A stretch of DNA of 64,000 bases from CAWBCR01 sp963787375 (GTDB lineage Bacteria; Chloroflexota; Anaerolineae; Aggregatilineales; UBA3940). The translations under genes and the position numbers were made by a program. Shown piece after piece: positions 29,228 to 38,972 of the stretch. Position 1 is the stretch's first letter; each line of letters opens with the position of its first letter. The stretch lies in NCBI GenBank assembly GCA_963787375.1, contig CAWBCR010000016.1:225817-289816 (forward strand), written 5' to 3'. The notes under the pieces were generated by a model. The model made no database searches. It was not told the origin of the DNA and worked only from the letters and a program-made list of their open reading frames with translations.

Positions 29228-29812
29228 ATGTCGGTTAGAAACGCCATCCTGGGACTGCTGGAACAGCACCCACGCCACGGCTACGAGCTGCATGCGGCAT
29301 TCGAGGCGGTGGTCGGGGGGAAAGAGAACTGGGACGTCAAACCGGCCCAGATCTACACCACGCTGTCGCGCCTCGAAGACAGCGGACTGGTAGCACAGGA
29401 GTCGGTAGAGCAGGAGGGCGGCCCGGAAAAACGGATCTACGCCATCACAGAGGCGGGACGCGAGGAACTGGTCAACTGGTTCTCCACGCCCGTCGAGACG
29501 CAGCACCAGCGCGACGCGTTCTTCCTCAAGCTGATGCTGAGCCTGGCGACCGAGATCGTGGAGCCACGCAAGGTGATCTACACCCAGCGGGCCAGCCTGT
29601 ACCGCGAGCTGCACGCGCTGACCGCGCAGCGCAGCGGGGCCGACCCGCAGTGCGAGCTGGCGCACATCCTGCTGATGGACCAGGCGATCATGCACCTGGA
29701 GGCCGACCTGCGCTGGCTGGACATGGTCGAGGCGCGGCTGGACGAGGTCGCCCGGCAGCCGCTGCCGGAGCCGGAGACACGCCCGCGCGGTCGTCCACCC
29801 AAGGATGACTGA
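29228..29812 (+). CDS. PadR-family transcriptional regulator
   Basis: The 194-residue protein has the PadR winged helix at residues 1-80 (AILGLLEQHPRHGYELHAAF, then KPAQIYTTLSRLEDSGLV and KRIYAITEAGREEL). A helical dimerisation region follows (VIYTQRASLYRELHALTAQ, then MDQAIMHLEADLRWLDMVEARL). This is the PadR subfamily 2 layout (Vir_act_alpha_C). PadR repressors typically control linked transporter genes, and here the ABC ATPase and FtsX permease follow 42 bases downstream. Confidence 0.88.
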   Translation: MSVRNAILGLLEQHPRHGYELHAAFEAVVGGKENWDVKPAQIYTTLSRLEDSGLVAQESVEQEGGPEKRIYAITEAGREELVNWFSTPVETQHQRDAFFLKLMLSLATEIVEPRKVIYTQRASLYRELHALTAQRSGADPQCELAHILLMDQAIMHLEADLRWLDMVEARLDEVARQPLPEPETRPRGRPPKDD

Positions 29813-29854
29813 TACGTATCGTATCGAAACATTCTTTTATAAGGACACAAAAAC

Positions 29855-30594
<740 letters not shown>

Positions 30595-30598
<4 letters not shown>

Positions 30599-33134
30599 GC
30601 CTCCAGATTCGAATGGCCCTGCGCTACCTGTGGGGCCGCAAAACACGGACTATCCTCACCACGCTGTCGGTTGTGTTCGGCGTGATGATCATCTTTGGCC
30701 TGAACGGGGTGGTGCCCTCGGTCGCAAACTCGTTCCGGCAGAACCTGATGGCGACGGTCAACCAGGTCGACATGACCATCACCAGTGAATCACGCGGGAC
30801 GTTCAGCGCCGACGTGCTGGCAACCGTAAGCGAGACGCCCGGCGTGGCCTACGTGACCGGCTCACTGACCGCGCCGGTTATCCTGCCGGCCAGCGATGCG
30901 CCGCTCAACCAGAACGGCACGCCGATCAGCTCGCTGCTGCTGAACGGGCTGGACCCCGTCACCTCGGCGCAGGTGCGCCCGCTGACGATGGATCAGGGCC
31001 GCGGCTTGCAGGCGGGCGACGGCAACGTGCTCGTGATCGGGCTGCCGCTAGCCACCAAGACCGGACTGACGGTGGGTGATACGCTGCGGCTGCCATCGGC
31101 CAGCGGCAGCACCCCGTTCACGATTGTGGGCGTGGCTGCCGTCGAGCCGACGCTGGGCGCAGACGAGGCCTACGCGCCGCTGGCGGCGGTCCAGACGCTG
31201 CTCAACCACCCCGGCGAGATCAACACCATCGAGGTGCTGTTCACACCGAACAGCAACGGCGACGCCGTGCGCCAGGCGGTGATGGACCGGCTGGGCAGCA
31301 GTTTCGTGATGGGCGCGATCAATACCAGCGGTGAGCTGCTGGGCTGGCTCGACGTGGCGACGTTTATCATCACGCTGTTCGGCTCGATGGCGCTGGTGAT
31401 GGGCGGGTTCGTCATCTTCAACACGTTCCGCACGGTCGTCATCGAACGGCGGCGTGATATCGGCATGCTGCGCGCGGTCGGTGCATCGCGCTCGACGATC
31501 ACGGGCATCATGCTCACCGAGAGCCTGATCCAGGGGATCGTCGGCACGGCGCTGGGGATGATCCTCGGCTACCTGCTGGTGGTGCTGGCGCTGGGGGTGA
31601 TAGGCCCGATCTGGTACCGAGATGATCCACCTGCCGCTGGGCAAGCCGGTGTTCGCACCCTACATCTTCGCGCTGGCGATCGGGCTGGGGGTGGGGATCA
31701 CCGTGCTGAGCGCGCTGCTGCCGGCCCGCGCCGCGAGCCGCATCTCGCCGCTCGAAGCGCTGCGCCCGGTAGAGGCCGAGGTCAGCCGGCGCACCGCCAC
31801 GCTTCAGATAGCCATCGGCGGGGTGATGATCGCGGTGTCGCTGCTGGGGCTGGCGTCGGGCAAGCTGGCGCTTGCCTCGCTGGGGGCGCTGGTGTTCATC
31901 GTGGGGATCGTGGTGATCGCACCGGCGCTGGTGCGGCCCATCAGCCGGGTAACAGGCCGGGCTGCTGTCGCTGGTGCTGGCCCGCGAGGGGCGCATCGCC
32001 GAAGGCAATCTTGAGCGACAGCCGGGGCGCTCGGCCATCACCGCCATGTCAATGATGATCGGGCTCGCGATCCTGGTCGGTATGGGCGGGATGATCACGT
32101 CGCTGCAAAAAGGCTTCGGCGCATTCCTTGACAAGAGCATGGGTGCGGACTACATCATCCTGCCGGAGTCGCTGCTGCTGGGCGGCGGCAACGTGGGCGC
32201 AGGGGCGGGATTGGCCGACCAGATACGGAACACACCGGGGATGGGGATGGTCACGACGGTGCGTGTCGCGACCACGCGCTCCGGCAGCACGGACCTGCAG
32301 GTGGTGGGCCTCGACCCGACCACGTTCACGCAGGTATCGGGGCTGGACTTCTCACAGGGGAACGCAGCAGATGCGTTTTCGGCGCTGGACTCCGGCAGGA
32401 CGCTGATCGCCAACAGCGTGTTTACTCTGCAGACCGGTGCGAAGGTCGGGCAGGACATCACGCTGCAAACTCCGGATGGGCCGCTGGCGTACCGCGTGGT
32501 CGCCGTAGGGGTGGACTTCATGAACGTCAAGCTGGCGACGGGCTATATCTCGCAGGCCAACCTGGCGCGTGACTTCCACGTGACGAGCGACGTGATGATC
32601 ATGGCCGACCGCGCACCGGGGGCCAACGCGGCTGCGGTGACGGCCAGCCTGAGCAGCCTGGTGAAGAACTACCCGATCTTCACGCTGTACACAGCTGAAG
32701 ACATCAAACAGGTCGTCCAGGAGAACCTGATCAGCAAGATGGGGATACTGTACTACGTGCTGATCTTCCTAGCGGTGCCCTCGCTGATCGCGCTGATCAA
32801 CACGCTGGTGATCAACGTGCTGGAGCGCACACGCGAGATCGGGATGCTGCGCGCGGTCGGCGCGACGCGCCCGCAGATACGGCGCATCATCCTGGGCGAA
32901 AGCCTGCTGCTGTCGGCCATCGGCATCGCCTTCGGGCTGCTGAGCGGCCTGTGGCTATCGTACGTGATCGTCGGCGGGCTGAGCCTGATGGGCCTCCCAA
33001 TGACGTTCTACTTCCCGACCAACGCTATCGTGTCGACGATTGCGGTGGGGCTGGTGTTCGGGGCGCTGGCGGCGGTGCTGCCGGCGCGGCAGGCGGCCCG
33101 GCTGGACATCGTGACCGCGCTGCAATACGAGTAA
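30595..33134 (+). CDS. FtsX/MacB-type ABC permease (two frameshifts)
   Basis: Three frames join into a protein of about 845 residues, matching the intact paralogue at 55245 (852). The first part has the N-terminal helix (TILTTLSVVFGVMIIFGLNG) and a MacB-like periplasmic domain, then FtsX helices (MALVMGGFVIFNTFRTVVIERRRDIGMLRAVGA). The middle carries LLPARAASRISPLEALRP. The last repeats the pattern (EIGMLRAVGATRPQIRR and LPARQAARLDIVTALQYE). The breaks lie near 31610-31622 and 31957-31961, each corresponding to one extra base. Ten-helix FtsX proteins of this type are often exporters of lipids, peptides or drugs. Confidence 0.85.
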
Positions 33135-33154
33135 TCACACCACCCAGCTTTTCT

Positions 33155-33187
33155 GCCCCGGCTTCGTCTTGAAGAGCCGGGGCTTTT
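33155..33187 (+). terminator. Terminator after the FtsX permease
   Basis: GCCCCGGCT (33155-33163) pairs with AGCCGGGGC (33175-33183), followed by TTTT. Confidence 0.85.
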
Positions 33188-33274
33188 CGTCACAGGCGAT
33201 GCGGCGGGTAGCTGCGCAGGTAGTCGATGGGCGTGCCTCCCTCAGGGCTCATAATCGACGCCCGGTGGGGAGAT

Positions 33275-33372
33275 TTGTAATTCTGCGCCGGATGAGGTAT
33301 AGTCAAAGAAGTAGAATGCAGGATCAAAGACTTTGGTGAAAAAGCTTAACCCGGCAATCGCGCCGGGTTTTC
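33275..33372 (+). ncRNA. Promoter and short terminated transcript before the cold-shock gene
   Basis: TTGTAA (33275-33280), 17 bases and TATAGT (33298-33303) form a promoter. About 40 bases on, AACCCGGC (33348-33355) and GCCGGGTT (33362-33369) form a terminator with a T-run. This gives a 60-base RNA or an attenuated leader of the cold-shock gene that starts at 33454. The two cannot be told apart from sequence. Confidence 0.45.
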
Positions 33373-33405
33373 GTCTTTTTGAGACGACGCGCGACCACTG
33401 AGGGA

Positions 33406-33443
33406 CCTTACCTGCACAATACATTATCTTGTAGGGTAAGGAG
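33406..33443 (+). promoter_or_regulatory. Hairpin that sequesters the csp ribosome site
   Basis: CCTTACC (33406-33412) is fully complementary to GGTAAGG (33435-33441), with an inner ACAA/TTGT pairing around an AT-rich loop. The Shine-Dalgarno AAGGAG (33438-33443) is partly inside the stem. The shape fits a temperature- or helicase-dependent switch on the cold-shock mRNA. Confidence 0.5.
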
Positions 33444-33453
33444 AATAATACCC

Positions 33454-33669
33454 ATGTCACAGCAACGCCTCACCGGAACCGTCAAGTGGTTCAACGCAAG
33501 CAAAGGCTACGGCTTTATTGCCCCCGACGATGGCAGCAAGGATGTCTTCGTGCATCACTCCGCCATCCAGATGGAGGGCTATGCTGACCTCAACGAGAAC
33601 GACCGCGTTGAGTTCGGCATCGAGCAGGGCCCCAAGGGGCCAGCCGCAGCGAACGTCGTCAAACTCTAG
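33454..33669 (+). CDS. Cold-shock protein, CspA family
   Basis: The 71-residue protein is one cold-shock domain. RNP1 is KGYGFIAPDD and RNP2 is VFVHHSAIQ. The opening GTVKWFNASKG and the ending GPKGPAAANV are standard. These proteins bind single-stranded RNA and act as chaperones. ATG 33454 follows AAGGAG by eight bases. Its leader can fold the ribosome site into a stem. Several paralogues usually exist in a genome, so no precise symbol is given. Confidence 0.95.
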   Translation: MSQQRLTGTVKWFNASKGYGFIAPDDGSKDVFVHHSAIQMEGYADLNENDRVEFGIEQGPKGPAAANVVKL

Positions 33670-33679
33670 ACGAAAAGTA

Positions 33680-33733
33680 AGCCAGGCCGGGGAGATCTCC
33701 GCAACTCATGCGGGGGGTCTCTCCGGTCTGGCT
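33680..33733 (+). terminator. Terminator after the cold-shock gene
   Basis: AGCCAG-CCGG-GAGA (33680-33695) pairs with TCTC-CCGG-CTGGCT (33718-33733), interrupted by single-base bulges, with a second inner stem. Confidence 0.6.
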
Positions 33734-33855
33734 ACCTTTCCTGAAGTGCGAATCCATACGTGCTACATTCCCGCCCACAACTCCTGGCACAAGTGAACAG
33801 CAATTGTTCCCCAAAGCCAATCGCTGGCGGCCTGCCAGCATGAGAGGGATCGACC

Positions 33856-34344
33856 ATGCGCAAGTTCACGAATGGTGACCTGGTCTTTCATCCCCGCCAC
33901 GGGGCAGGGATGATCGTCAGCAGCACGCAAAGATTCGATCTAACCGGGGCCGACGGGCTTTACTACGTGGTCGAGCTGGCCACAGGTGGCAGGCTCATGA
34001 TCCCAATCAGTAAGACTGAAGAAGTCTGCCTGCAACCTCTCATCACCCCGGAGGCGATCAGAGAAGTCCTGTCTGCGGTCCCCGAGGAAATGGCCTCCGA
34101 TTTTCGCCAACGCCGGGGGAATATCGAGCAAAAGGTCAACAGCGGCGATCAGACACAGAGCGTCGAAGTATTGCGCGACCTGGCCTGGCGGGAACACACT
34201 GCACACCTCTCGGGCGGGGACAGGGACCTCATGAGCCACACCAAGAAGCGGCTGGCCCAGATCCTTGCCATGCAGCCCGGCATGAACATCGAACAGGCCT
34301 CCCGGTTTCTGGAAGGCATCCTCGAGCAGAATACCCCAATGTAA
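33856..34344 (+). CDS. CarD/CdnL-type transcription regulator
   Basis: The 162-residue protein has the CarD/TRCF RNA-polymerase-interaction domain at residues 1-65 (FTNGDLVFHPRHGAGMIVSS, then YYVVELATGGRLMIPI). A helical C-terminal domain follows with the usual promoter-contacting region and LMSHTKKRLAQILA. CarD proteins bind the RNA polymerase beta subunit and stabilise open complexes at many promoters, including rRNA promoters. It is monocistronic here, with GAGAGGGATCG before the ATG. Confidence 0.88.
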   Translation: MRKFTNGDLVFHPRHGAGMIVSSTQRFDLTGADGLYYVVELATGGRLMIPISKTEEVCLQPLITPEAIREVLSAVPEEMASDFRQRRGNIEQKVNSGDQTQSVEVLRDLAWREHTAHLSGGDRDLMSHTKKRLAQILAMQPGMNIEQASRFLEGILEQNTPM

Positions 34345-34602
34345 GGGCCTGTCCACGACAGGCCAGACCCTCGTTTTGCGCGCCTACCTGTGCAGCAGCA
34401 CGGACCTATAGAAACCATCTATAGCCATCAATCGAAAAGCCCAATAGTGTTTGTGATATCCTTCACTAACATCACATCTGTTCAGCGCGTATAGTTATCA
34501 TGAAAGCAAAGAAGGCGAGCAGAACTTGCGCTCGTCGAGATGCATTCAGACAGATCGAAGCGGGCTTGTTGTCAAGTGAATGACTGCACAGGAGAAAATA
34601 TC

Positions 34603-34857
34603 ATGGCACTCTCAGATCTCTCGAACATTATTGCGGCGAAGGTCGTCGATGCGCGCGGCAGCGCCTGCCCCGGCCCCTTGCTGGAAGCCAAGAAGGGCAT
34701 CGGCGCGGTAGCCGTCGGCGAAGTGCTGGAAATCTGGTCCGGCGACGCGAACACCAAGAACGACCTCCCCATGTGGGCAAAGAAGGTCGGGCACGAGTAC
34801 ATCGGTTGCATCGCTGCCGATGGCTACGACCGCATCTTCATCAAGCGGCTGAAATAA
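34603..34857 (+). CDS. tusA: TusA-family sulfur carrier protein
   Basis: The 84-residue protein has the family's invariant CPxP-type motif, here CPGP with the sulfur-carrying cysteine at residue 22, in VVDARGSACPGPLLEAKKGI. It continues with the typical VGEVLEIWSGDANTKNDLPMW. TusA relays persulfide sulfur to acceptors in tRNA thiolation or in sulfur energy metabolism. AGGAGA precedes ATG 34603. It is the first gene of a seven-gene run with Hdr/Qmo-type genes and a DsrE gene, which argues for the energy-metabolism role. Confidence 0.85.
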   Translation: MALSDLSNIIAAKVVDARGSACPGPLLEAKKGIGAVAVGEVLEIWSGDANTKNDLPMWAKKVGHEYIGCIAADGYDRIFIKRLK

Positions 34858-34861
34858 AGAC

Positions 34862-35305
34862 ATGGCAACGGCACCCACGTCAGAAGACACGCGCATCCTG
34901 ATCCTGGCGACACTGTCAGGCGGGTACGCCGGTGCCAATTCGGTCGGCCAACTGCACGCGTCGTACGCGCCGAACACCTACGTCCTGCCGGTGATGAGCC
35001 CGGCGATGTTCCCGGAGGCGTTCTACCTGCACGCCTTCGAGCGCGGTATCGACGCGATCCTGGTGATGTACAGCGGCACCGACAGCCCGTTCAAGGGCGA
35101 CTCGGACCACACCGCCCAGGTGATCAACCGCGTATACCCGATGATGACCGAGCGCGGCATCGACACGCGGCGGCTGCGACTGGTGGCGATCTGCACGGTG
35201 TGCACGGCTGCCTTCCAGAAAGAGATCCGCCTGATCAACGAGGTGCTGGCCGAGATCGGCCCGGTAAAGGCCGAGATGGCCGCCACGGGTGCGCAGCCAG
35301 CCTGA
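34862..35305 (+). CDS. MvhD/FlpD-like protein lacking the iron-sulfur cysteines
   Basis: The 147-residue protein aligns end to end with MvhD, the delta subunit of methyl-viologen-reducing hydrogenase. That subunit normally carries a [2Fe-2S] cluster and links to HdrA. The fold-defining positions are kept (YAGANSVGQLHASYAPN, then FERGIDAILVM, then TERGIDTRRLRLVAIC). The cluster cysteines are not: the CNWCS position reads LSGGY, the CSG position reads SPAM, and the GCH-x-GDC loop reads YSGTDSPF. A different CxxC (CTVC, near residue 117) remains. It lies four bases after tusA. It may be a structural relic or a carrier of another kind. Confidence 0.65.
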   Translation: MATAPTSEDTRILILATLSGGYAGANSVGQLHASYAPNTYVLPVMSPAMFPEAFYLHAFERGIDAILVMYSGTDSPFKGDSDHTAQVINRVYPMMTERGIDTRRLRLVAICTVCTAAFQKEIRLINEVLAEIGPVKAEMAATGAQPA

Positions 35306-35326
35306 CCGCGAAGAAGGTGAAAACCC

Positions 35327-36661
35327 ATGTCCATTCCTGACCTGAAAGTAGACGCGCTGGTGGTCGGCGGCGGGATTGCCGGGATGCAGTCTGCGCTGGA
35401 CCTGGCCGATCAGGGCTACCGCGTGGCGCTGGTGGAAAAAGACGCCAGCATCGGCGGCAAGATGATCATGCTGAGCAAGGTCTTCCCCACGCTGGACTGC
35501 TGCTCGTGCATCACCACACCCAAGATGTCCGCCGTCGCGCACCACGACAACATCACGCTGCTGACGACCTGCGAGGTGCAGGCGTTCGAGCATAACGCAC
35601 ACGGCGGTTACATGGCCCAGGTTCAGCAGAACCCGCGCTACGTGGACACCGACGCCTGCACCGGCTGCCGCCAGTGTGAATACGCCTGCCCCATCGACCT
35701 GCCCTCCGACTTCGACAAGGGCCTGGGCGCGACGCGCGCCATCCGCGTGCCGTTTTCGACCGCCGTCCCGCAGAAAGCGTTCCTCGACATGGAACACTGC
35801 CTGCTGTGCGGCAAGTGCGAGAAAGCCTGCCCGGTAGACGCAATCGATTTCACACAGCAGCCCTACACCTTCACCATCGAAACCGACGCGGTCGTGCTGG
35901 CGACCGGCTACCGGCTGACGCCAACCGGTGCCAAGAAGGAGTACGGCAGCGGCCACGAGCTCAACGTCATCGACGGGCTGGACATGGAGCGCCTGCTGGC
36001 CCCCACCGGGCCTTACGGGCACGTGCTGCGCCCCTCGGACGGCAAGGAGCCGGAGTCGATTGCCTACGTGCAGTGCGCCGGCTCGCGCGACGAGTCGCTG
36101 GGCGTTACGTACTGCTCGCGGGTGTGCTGCATGTACGCCGTCAAGCAGGCGATGCTGCTATCCGGCGCGCTGCCGCTGGCCGACATCACCGTCTACTACA
36201 TGGACATCCGTGCCTTTGGCAAGGGCTACGAGCAGTTCTACCAGAACGCGAAGGCGATGGGCGTCGAGTTTGTGCGCGGCAAGGTGGCCCGCATCGACGA
36301 GGATGGGGAGCAAAACCCGGTGGTGCGCGTCGAGGTGACGGACGAAGGCCGCATTGTCGAGCGGACACATGACCTGGTGGTGCTGTCGGTGGGCATGCTG
36401 CCCGGCATGGACCTGGGTCCGCTGTACGGCGTGCTGCCGGCCCAGGACGGCTTCGCGACCATCCCGCTGCCTGTCCTTTCGCCGACCACCAGCGAGCAGC
36501 CCGGCGTGTTCGTCACCGGCACAGCTGCCGGCCCGATGGACATCGTAGACAGCATCGTGCTGGCCGGGGCCGCCGCCGCACAGGCAGCCGCCTACCTCGA
36601 AACATCACGCAACGGGAAAGCCGCACAGCACATCGCCGTGCCGGAGGTGGCCCATGCCTGA
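35327..36661 (+). CDS. HdrA/QmoA-like iron-sulfur flavoprotein
   Basis: The 444-residue protein starts with the FAD Rossmann motif VVGGGIAGMQSALDLADQGY and GGKM. It then has the HdrA signature FPTLDCCSCITTPKM. Two canonical ferredoxin motifs follow, CTGCRQCEYACP (near residue 107) and CLLCGKCEKACP (near 160). Later YCSRVCCMYAVKQAML and GMLPGMDLGP complete the HdrA core. It lacks the N-terminal extension and the C-terminal ferredoxin domain of full HdrA, so its length matches QmoA of sulfate reducers. Qmo moves electrons between the quinone pool and a soluble partner. Its stop overlaps the next gene by eight bases. Confidence 0.85.
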   Translation: MSIPDLKVDALVVGGGIAGMQSALDLADQGYRVALVEKDASIGGKMIMLSKVFPTLDCCSCITTPKMSAVAHHDNITLLTTCEVQAFEHNAHGGYMAQVQQNPRYVDTDACTGCRQCEYACPIDLPSDFDKGLGATRAIRVPFSTAVPQKAFLDMEHCLLCGKCEKACPVDAIDFTQQPYTFTIETDAVVLATGYRLTPTGAKKEYGSGHELNVIDGLDMERLLAPTGPYGHVLRPSDGKEPESIAYVQCAGSRDESLGVTYCSRVCCMYAVKQAMLLSGALPLADITVYYMDIRAFGKGYEQFYQNAKAMGVEFVRGKVARIDEDGEQNPVVRVEVTDEGRIVERTHDLVVLSVGMLPGMDLGPLYGVLPAQDGFATIPLPVLSPTTSEQPGVFVTGTAAGPMDIVDSIVLAGAAAAQAAAYLETSRNGKAAQHIAVPEVAHA

Positions 36662-38670
36662 CCATGACGACATCCGCATCGGCGTATACGTGTGCTACTG
36701 CGGCGGCAACATCAGCGACACAGTCGACTGCGAGCGCGTTGCCCAGACACTGCTTAGCCTGCCCAACGTGGTCGTGGCGCGCACCGACATGTCGATGTGC
36801 TCCGACGCCGGACAGGCCAAGATCGAGGAAGATATCCGCGAACACGGCGTCAACCGCGTGGTAGTAGGTGCCTGCGCGCCTGCGCTGCACGAGCGCACAT
36901 TCCGTGGAACGGTAGCCCGCGCCGGACTGAACCCGTACCTGTACCATCACGTCGGGCTGCGCGAGCAGGACTCGTGGGTGCATCACGGCAACCCCGGCAA
37001 AGCAACCGACAAGGCCATCCGGCTGATGTCGGCGGGGGTAGCCAAGGTGCAGCTCATGGACCCGCTGGAAGCCATCCGGCTCGAAGCGGAAAAACACGCG
37101 CTGGTGATCGGCGGCGGGGTAGCAGGGCTGCGCGCCGCGTGGGACATCGCGCGGCGGGGCATCCGCGTCACGCTGATCGAGAAGTCGCCGTTCCTGGGTG
37201 GGCGTATGGCCCAGCTTGAGACGCTGTTCCCGACCGGCGAGAACGCACGCGAGTCGCTGCACGGGTTGATCGAGAAGGTGCTCTCACACCCACTGATCAG
37301 CGTGCACACCGGCGCAGAGCTGACCGGCGTGAGCGGCTACGTGGGCGACTTCCATGTGGAGATCACGCAGCAGTCGCGCGGGGTAAGCGAGGACTTCTCC
37401 GACTTCGAGGCGGCGGCAGCCGACTGCCCGGTCGAAGTGCCCGACGCATTCAACTACGGGCTGACGACCCGTAAGGCGATCTTCCGCAGCTACGCGGACG
37501 CCATTCCGAACAGCCCTGCCATTGACTGGGAGCACTGCACCCTGTGCGGCGCGTGCCAGCGCGCGGGGATCGACCTGGAGAACAGGCCGCAGACCATTGA
37601 GGTGAACGTCGGTGCGTTTGTGGTCGCGACCGGCTTCCAGCCCTACGAACCGCACGAGGGTCAGTTCGGCTACGGACAGTTTCCAGAGGTCGTGACGCTG
37701 GCGCAGATGATCCGCCTGCTGGCGCTGAACGAGGGCGACCACCTGACGTGGCGCGGGCGTACGGTGAACAACATCGCGCTGGTCCATTGCGTGGGCAGCC
37801 GCGAGATCCCCGGCGTGCACGAGCCACAGCCCGACGGGCACGTCAACGATTACTGCTCGCGGGTGTGCTGCACGGCGACGCTACAACTGACCAACGAGCT
37901 GCGCGAGCGCTTCCCCAACGTCAACCTGTTCGACATGTACGAGGATATCCGCACCTACGGGCGCGGCCACGAAGACATCTACATCCAGGCGTCCGAGAGC
38001 GGCGTGCGGTTCATGCGATTCCACGGCGACGAGCGGCCCGACGTCCTGGCCGCACTGCCCGGCGACGAGAGCCCGCTGCTGGTGCACATCAAGGATTACC
38101 TGACATGGGGCACCGAGCTCGACGTGCCCGCCGACCTGGTCGTGCTGGCAACGGGCATGATGCCCAACCCGGTAGACGACATCATCCACCTGCTGAAGAT
38201 CGCGCAGGGCAGCGACCGTTTCCTGCTGGAGGTTCACCCCAAGCTGCGGCCCGTCGAGACGGCGGTGCCGGGCGTGGTGCTGGCGGGCACGGCGCAGGGC
38301 CCGATGAACATTCAGGAGGCCTGCTCGGCGGCGTCGGCGGCAGCCTCAAAGGTGGCCGTGCTGCTGGGCCAGGGCCAGGTGACGCTGGAGCCGTTCGTGG
38401 CGCACGTCAACCCCGACCTGTGCAACGGCAGTGGCCGCTGCGTCGAGGTGTGCGCCTACGAGGACGCCATCACGCTGCAAACCGTCGAGCGTCAATGGCA
38501 CGTCGACCCAGAAGGCAGTGGTCACGGCGGCCAACTGCGTCGGCTGCGGGGTATGCGTCAGCGCGTGCCCCAACCGCGCCATCGACGTGCAGGGCTGGAC
38601 GCTGGGGCAGTATGAGGCGATGGTGGACGCCATCGCGGCGGACCTGCCGCAGATGGAGGTGGTCAAATGA
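36654..38670 (+). CDS. Full-length HdrA/QmoB-like flavoprotein (one frameshift)
   Basis: The corrected product has about 671 residues. The HdrA N-terminal domain (IGVYVCYCGGNISDTVDC) is present, then the FAD motif VIGGGVAGLRAAWDIARRGI. The inserted ferredoxins are degenerate: the first keeps only DCPVEVPD and the second reads CTLCGACQRAG with no last cysteine. YCSRVCCTATLQLTNEL follows. The C-terminal ferredoxin domain has CNGSGRCVEVCA (second cysteine replaced by serine) and an intact CVGCGVCVSACP. The latter lies in the next frame, reached by one extra base near 38489-38491, after ITLQTVE. It pairs naturally with the preceding gene as the second flavoprotein of a Qmo-type complex. Its stop overlaps the next start by ATGA. 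Confidence 0.82.
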
Positions 38671-38972
38671 CCCAGGATAAAGAGGCCGCCCGCGAGCGCA
38701 CGGCGCTGCTGAAGAAGCTGCGCGAAGCGCACAGCGACAGCATCGAACAGACGCGCGCGCAACTGAAGGCGCAGCAGGAAGTCCGCCGCGCGATCAGCCA
38801 GGCAATGAAGGGCGGCGCGCAGACGGTGCCGGACATCGCAGGGGCGAGCGGCCTGCCAGCCCACGACGTGCTGTGGCACATCACCGCCATGAAGAAATAC
38901 GACCTCGTCGTCGAGACGGGCAAGGACGGCGATTACTACAGCTACGCGCTGGCGCAGGAGGCGGCAGAATGA
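38667..38972 (+). CDS. Small winged-helix protein inside the Hdr/Qmo operon
   Basis: The 101 residues form a long charged N-terminal helix (ERTALLKKLREAHSDSIEQT) and a winged helix-turn-helix (TVPDIAGASGLPAHDVLWHI, then AMKKYDLVVETGKDGDYYSY). It overlaps both neighbours by ATGA (38667-38670 and 38969-38972), so it is tightly translated with the flavoprotein and the membrane subunit. It could be a dedicated regulator or a structural protein of the complex. I do not recognise a named family. Confidence 0.65.
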   Translation: MTQDKEAARERTALLKKLREAHSDSIEQTRAQLKAQQEVRRAISQAMKGGAQTVPDIAGASGLPAHDVLWHITAMKKYDLVVETGKDGDYYSYALAQEAAE

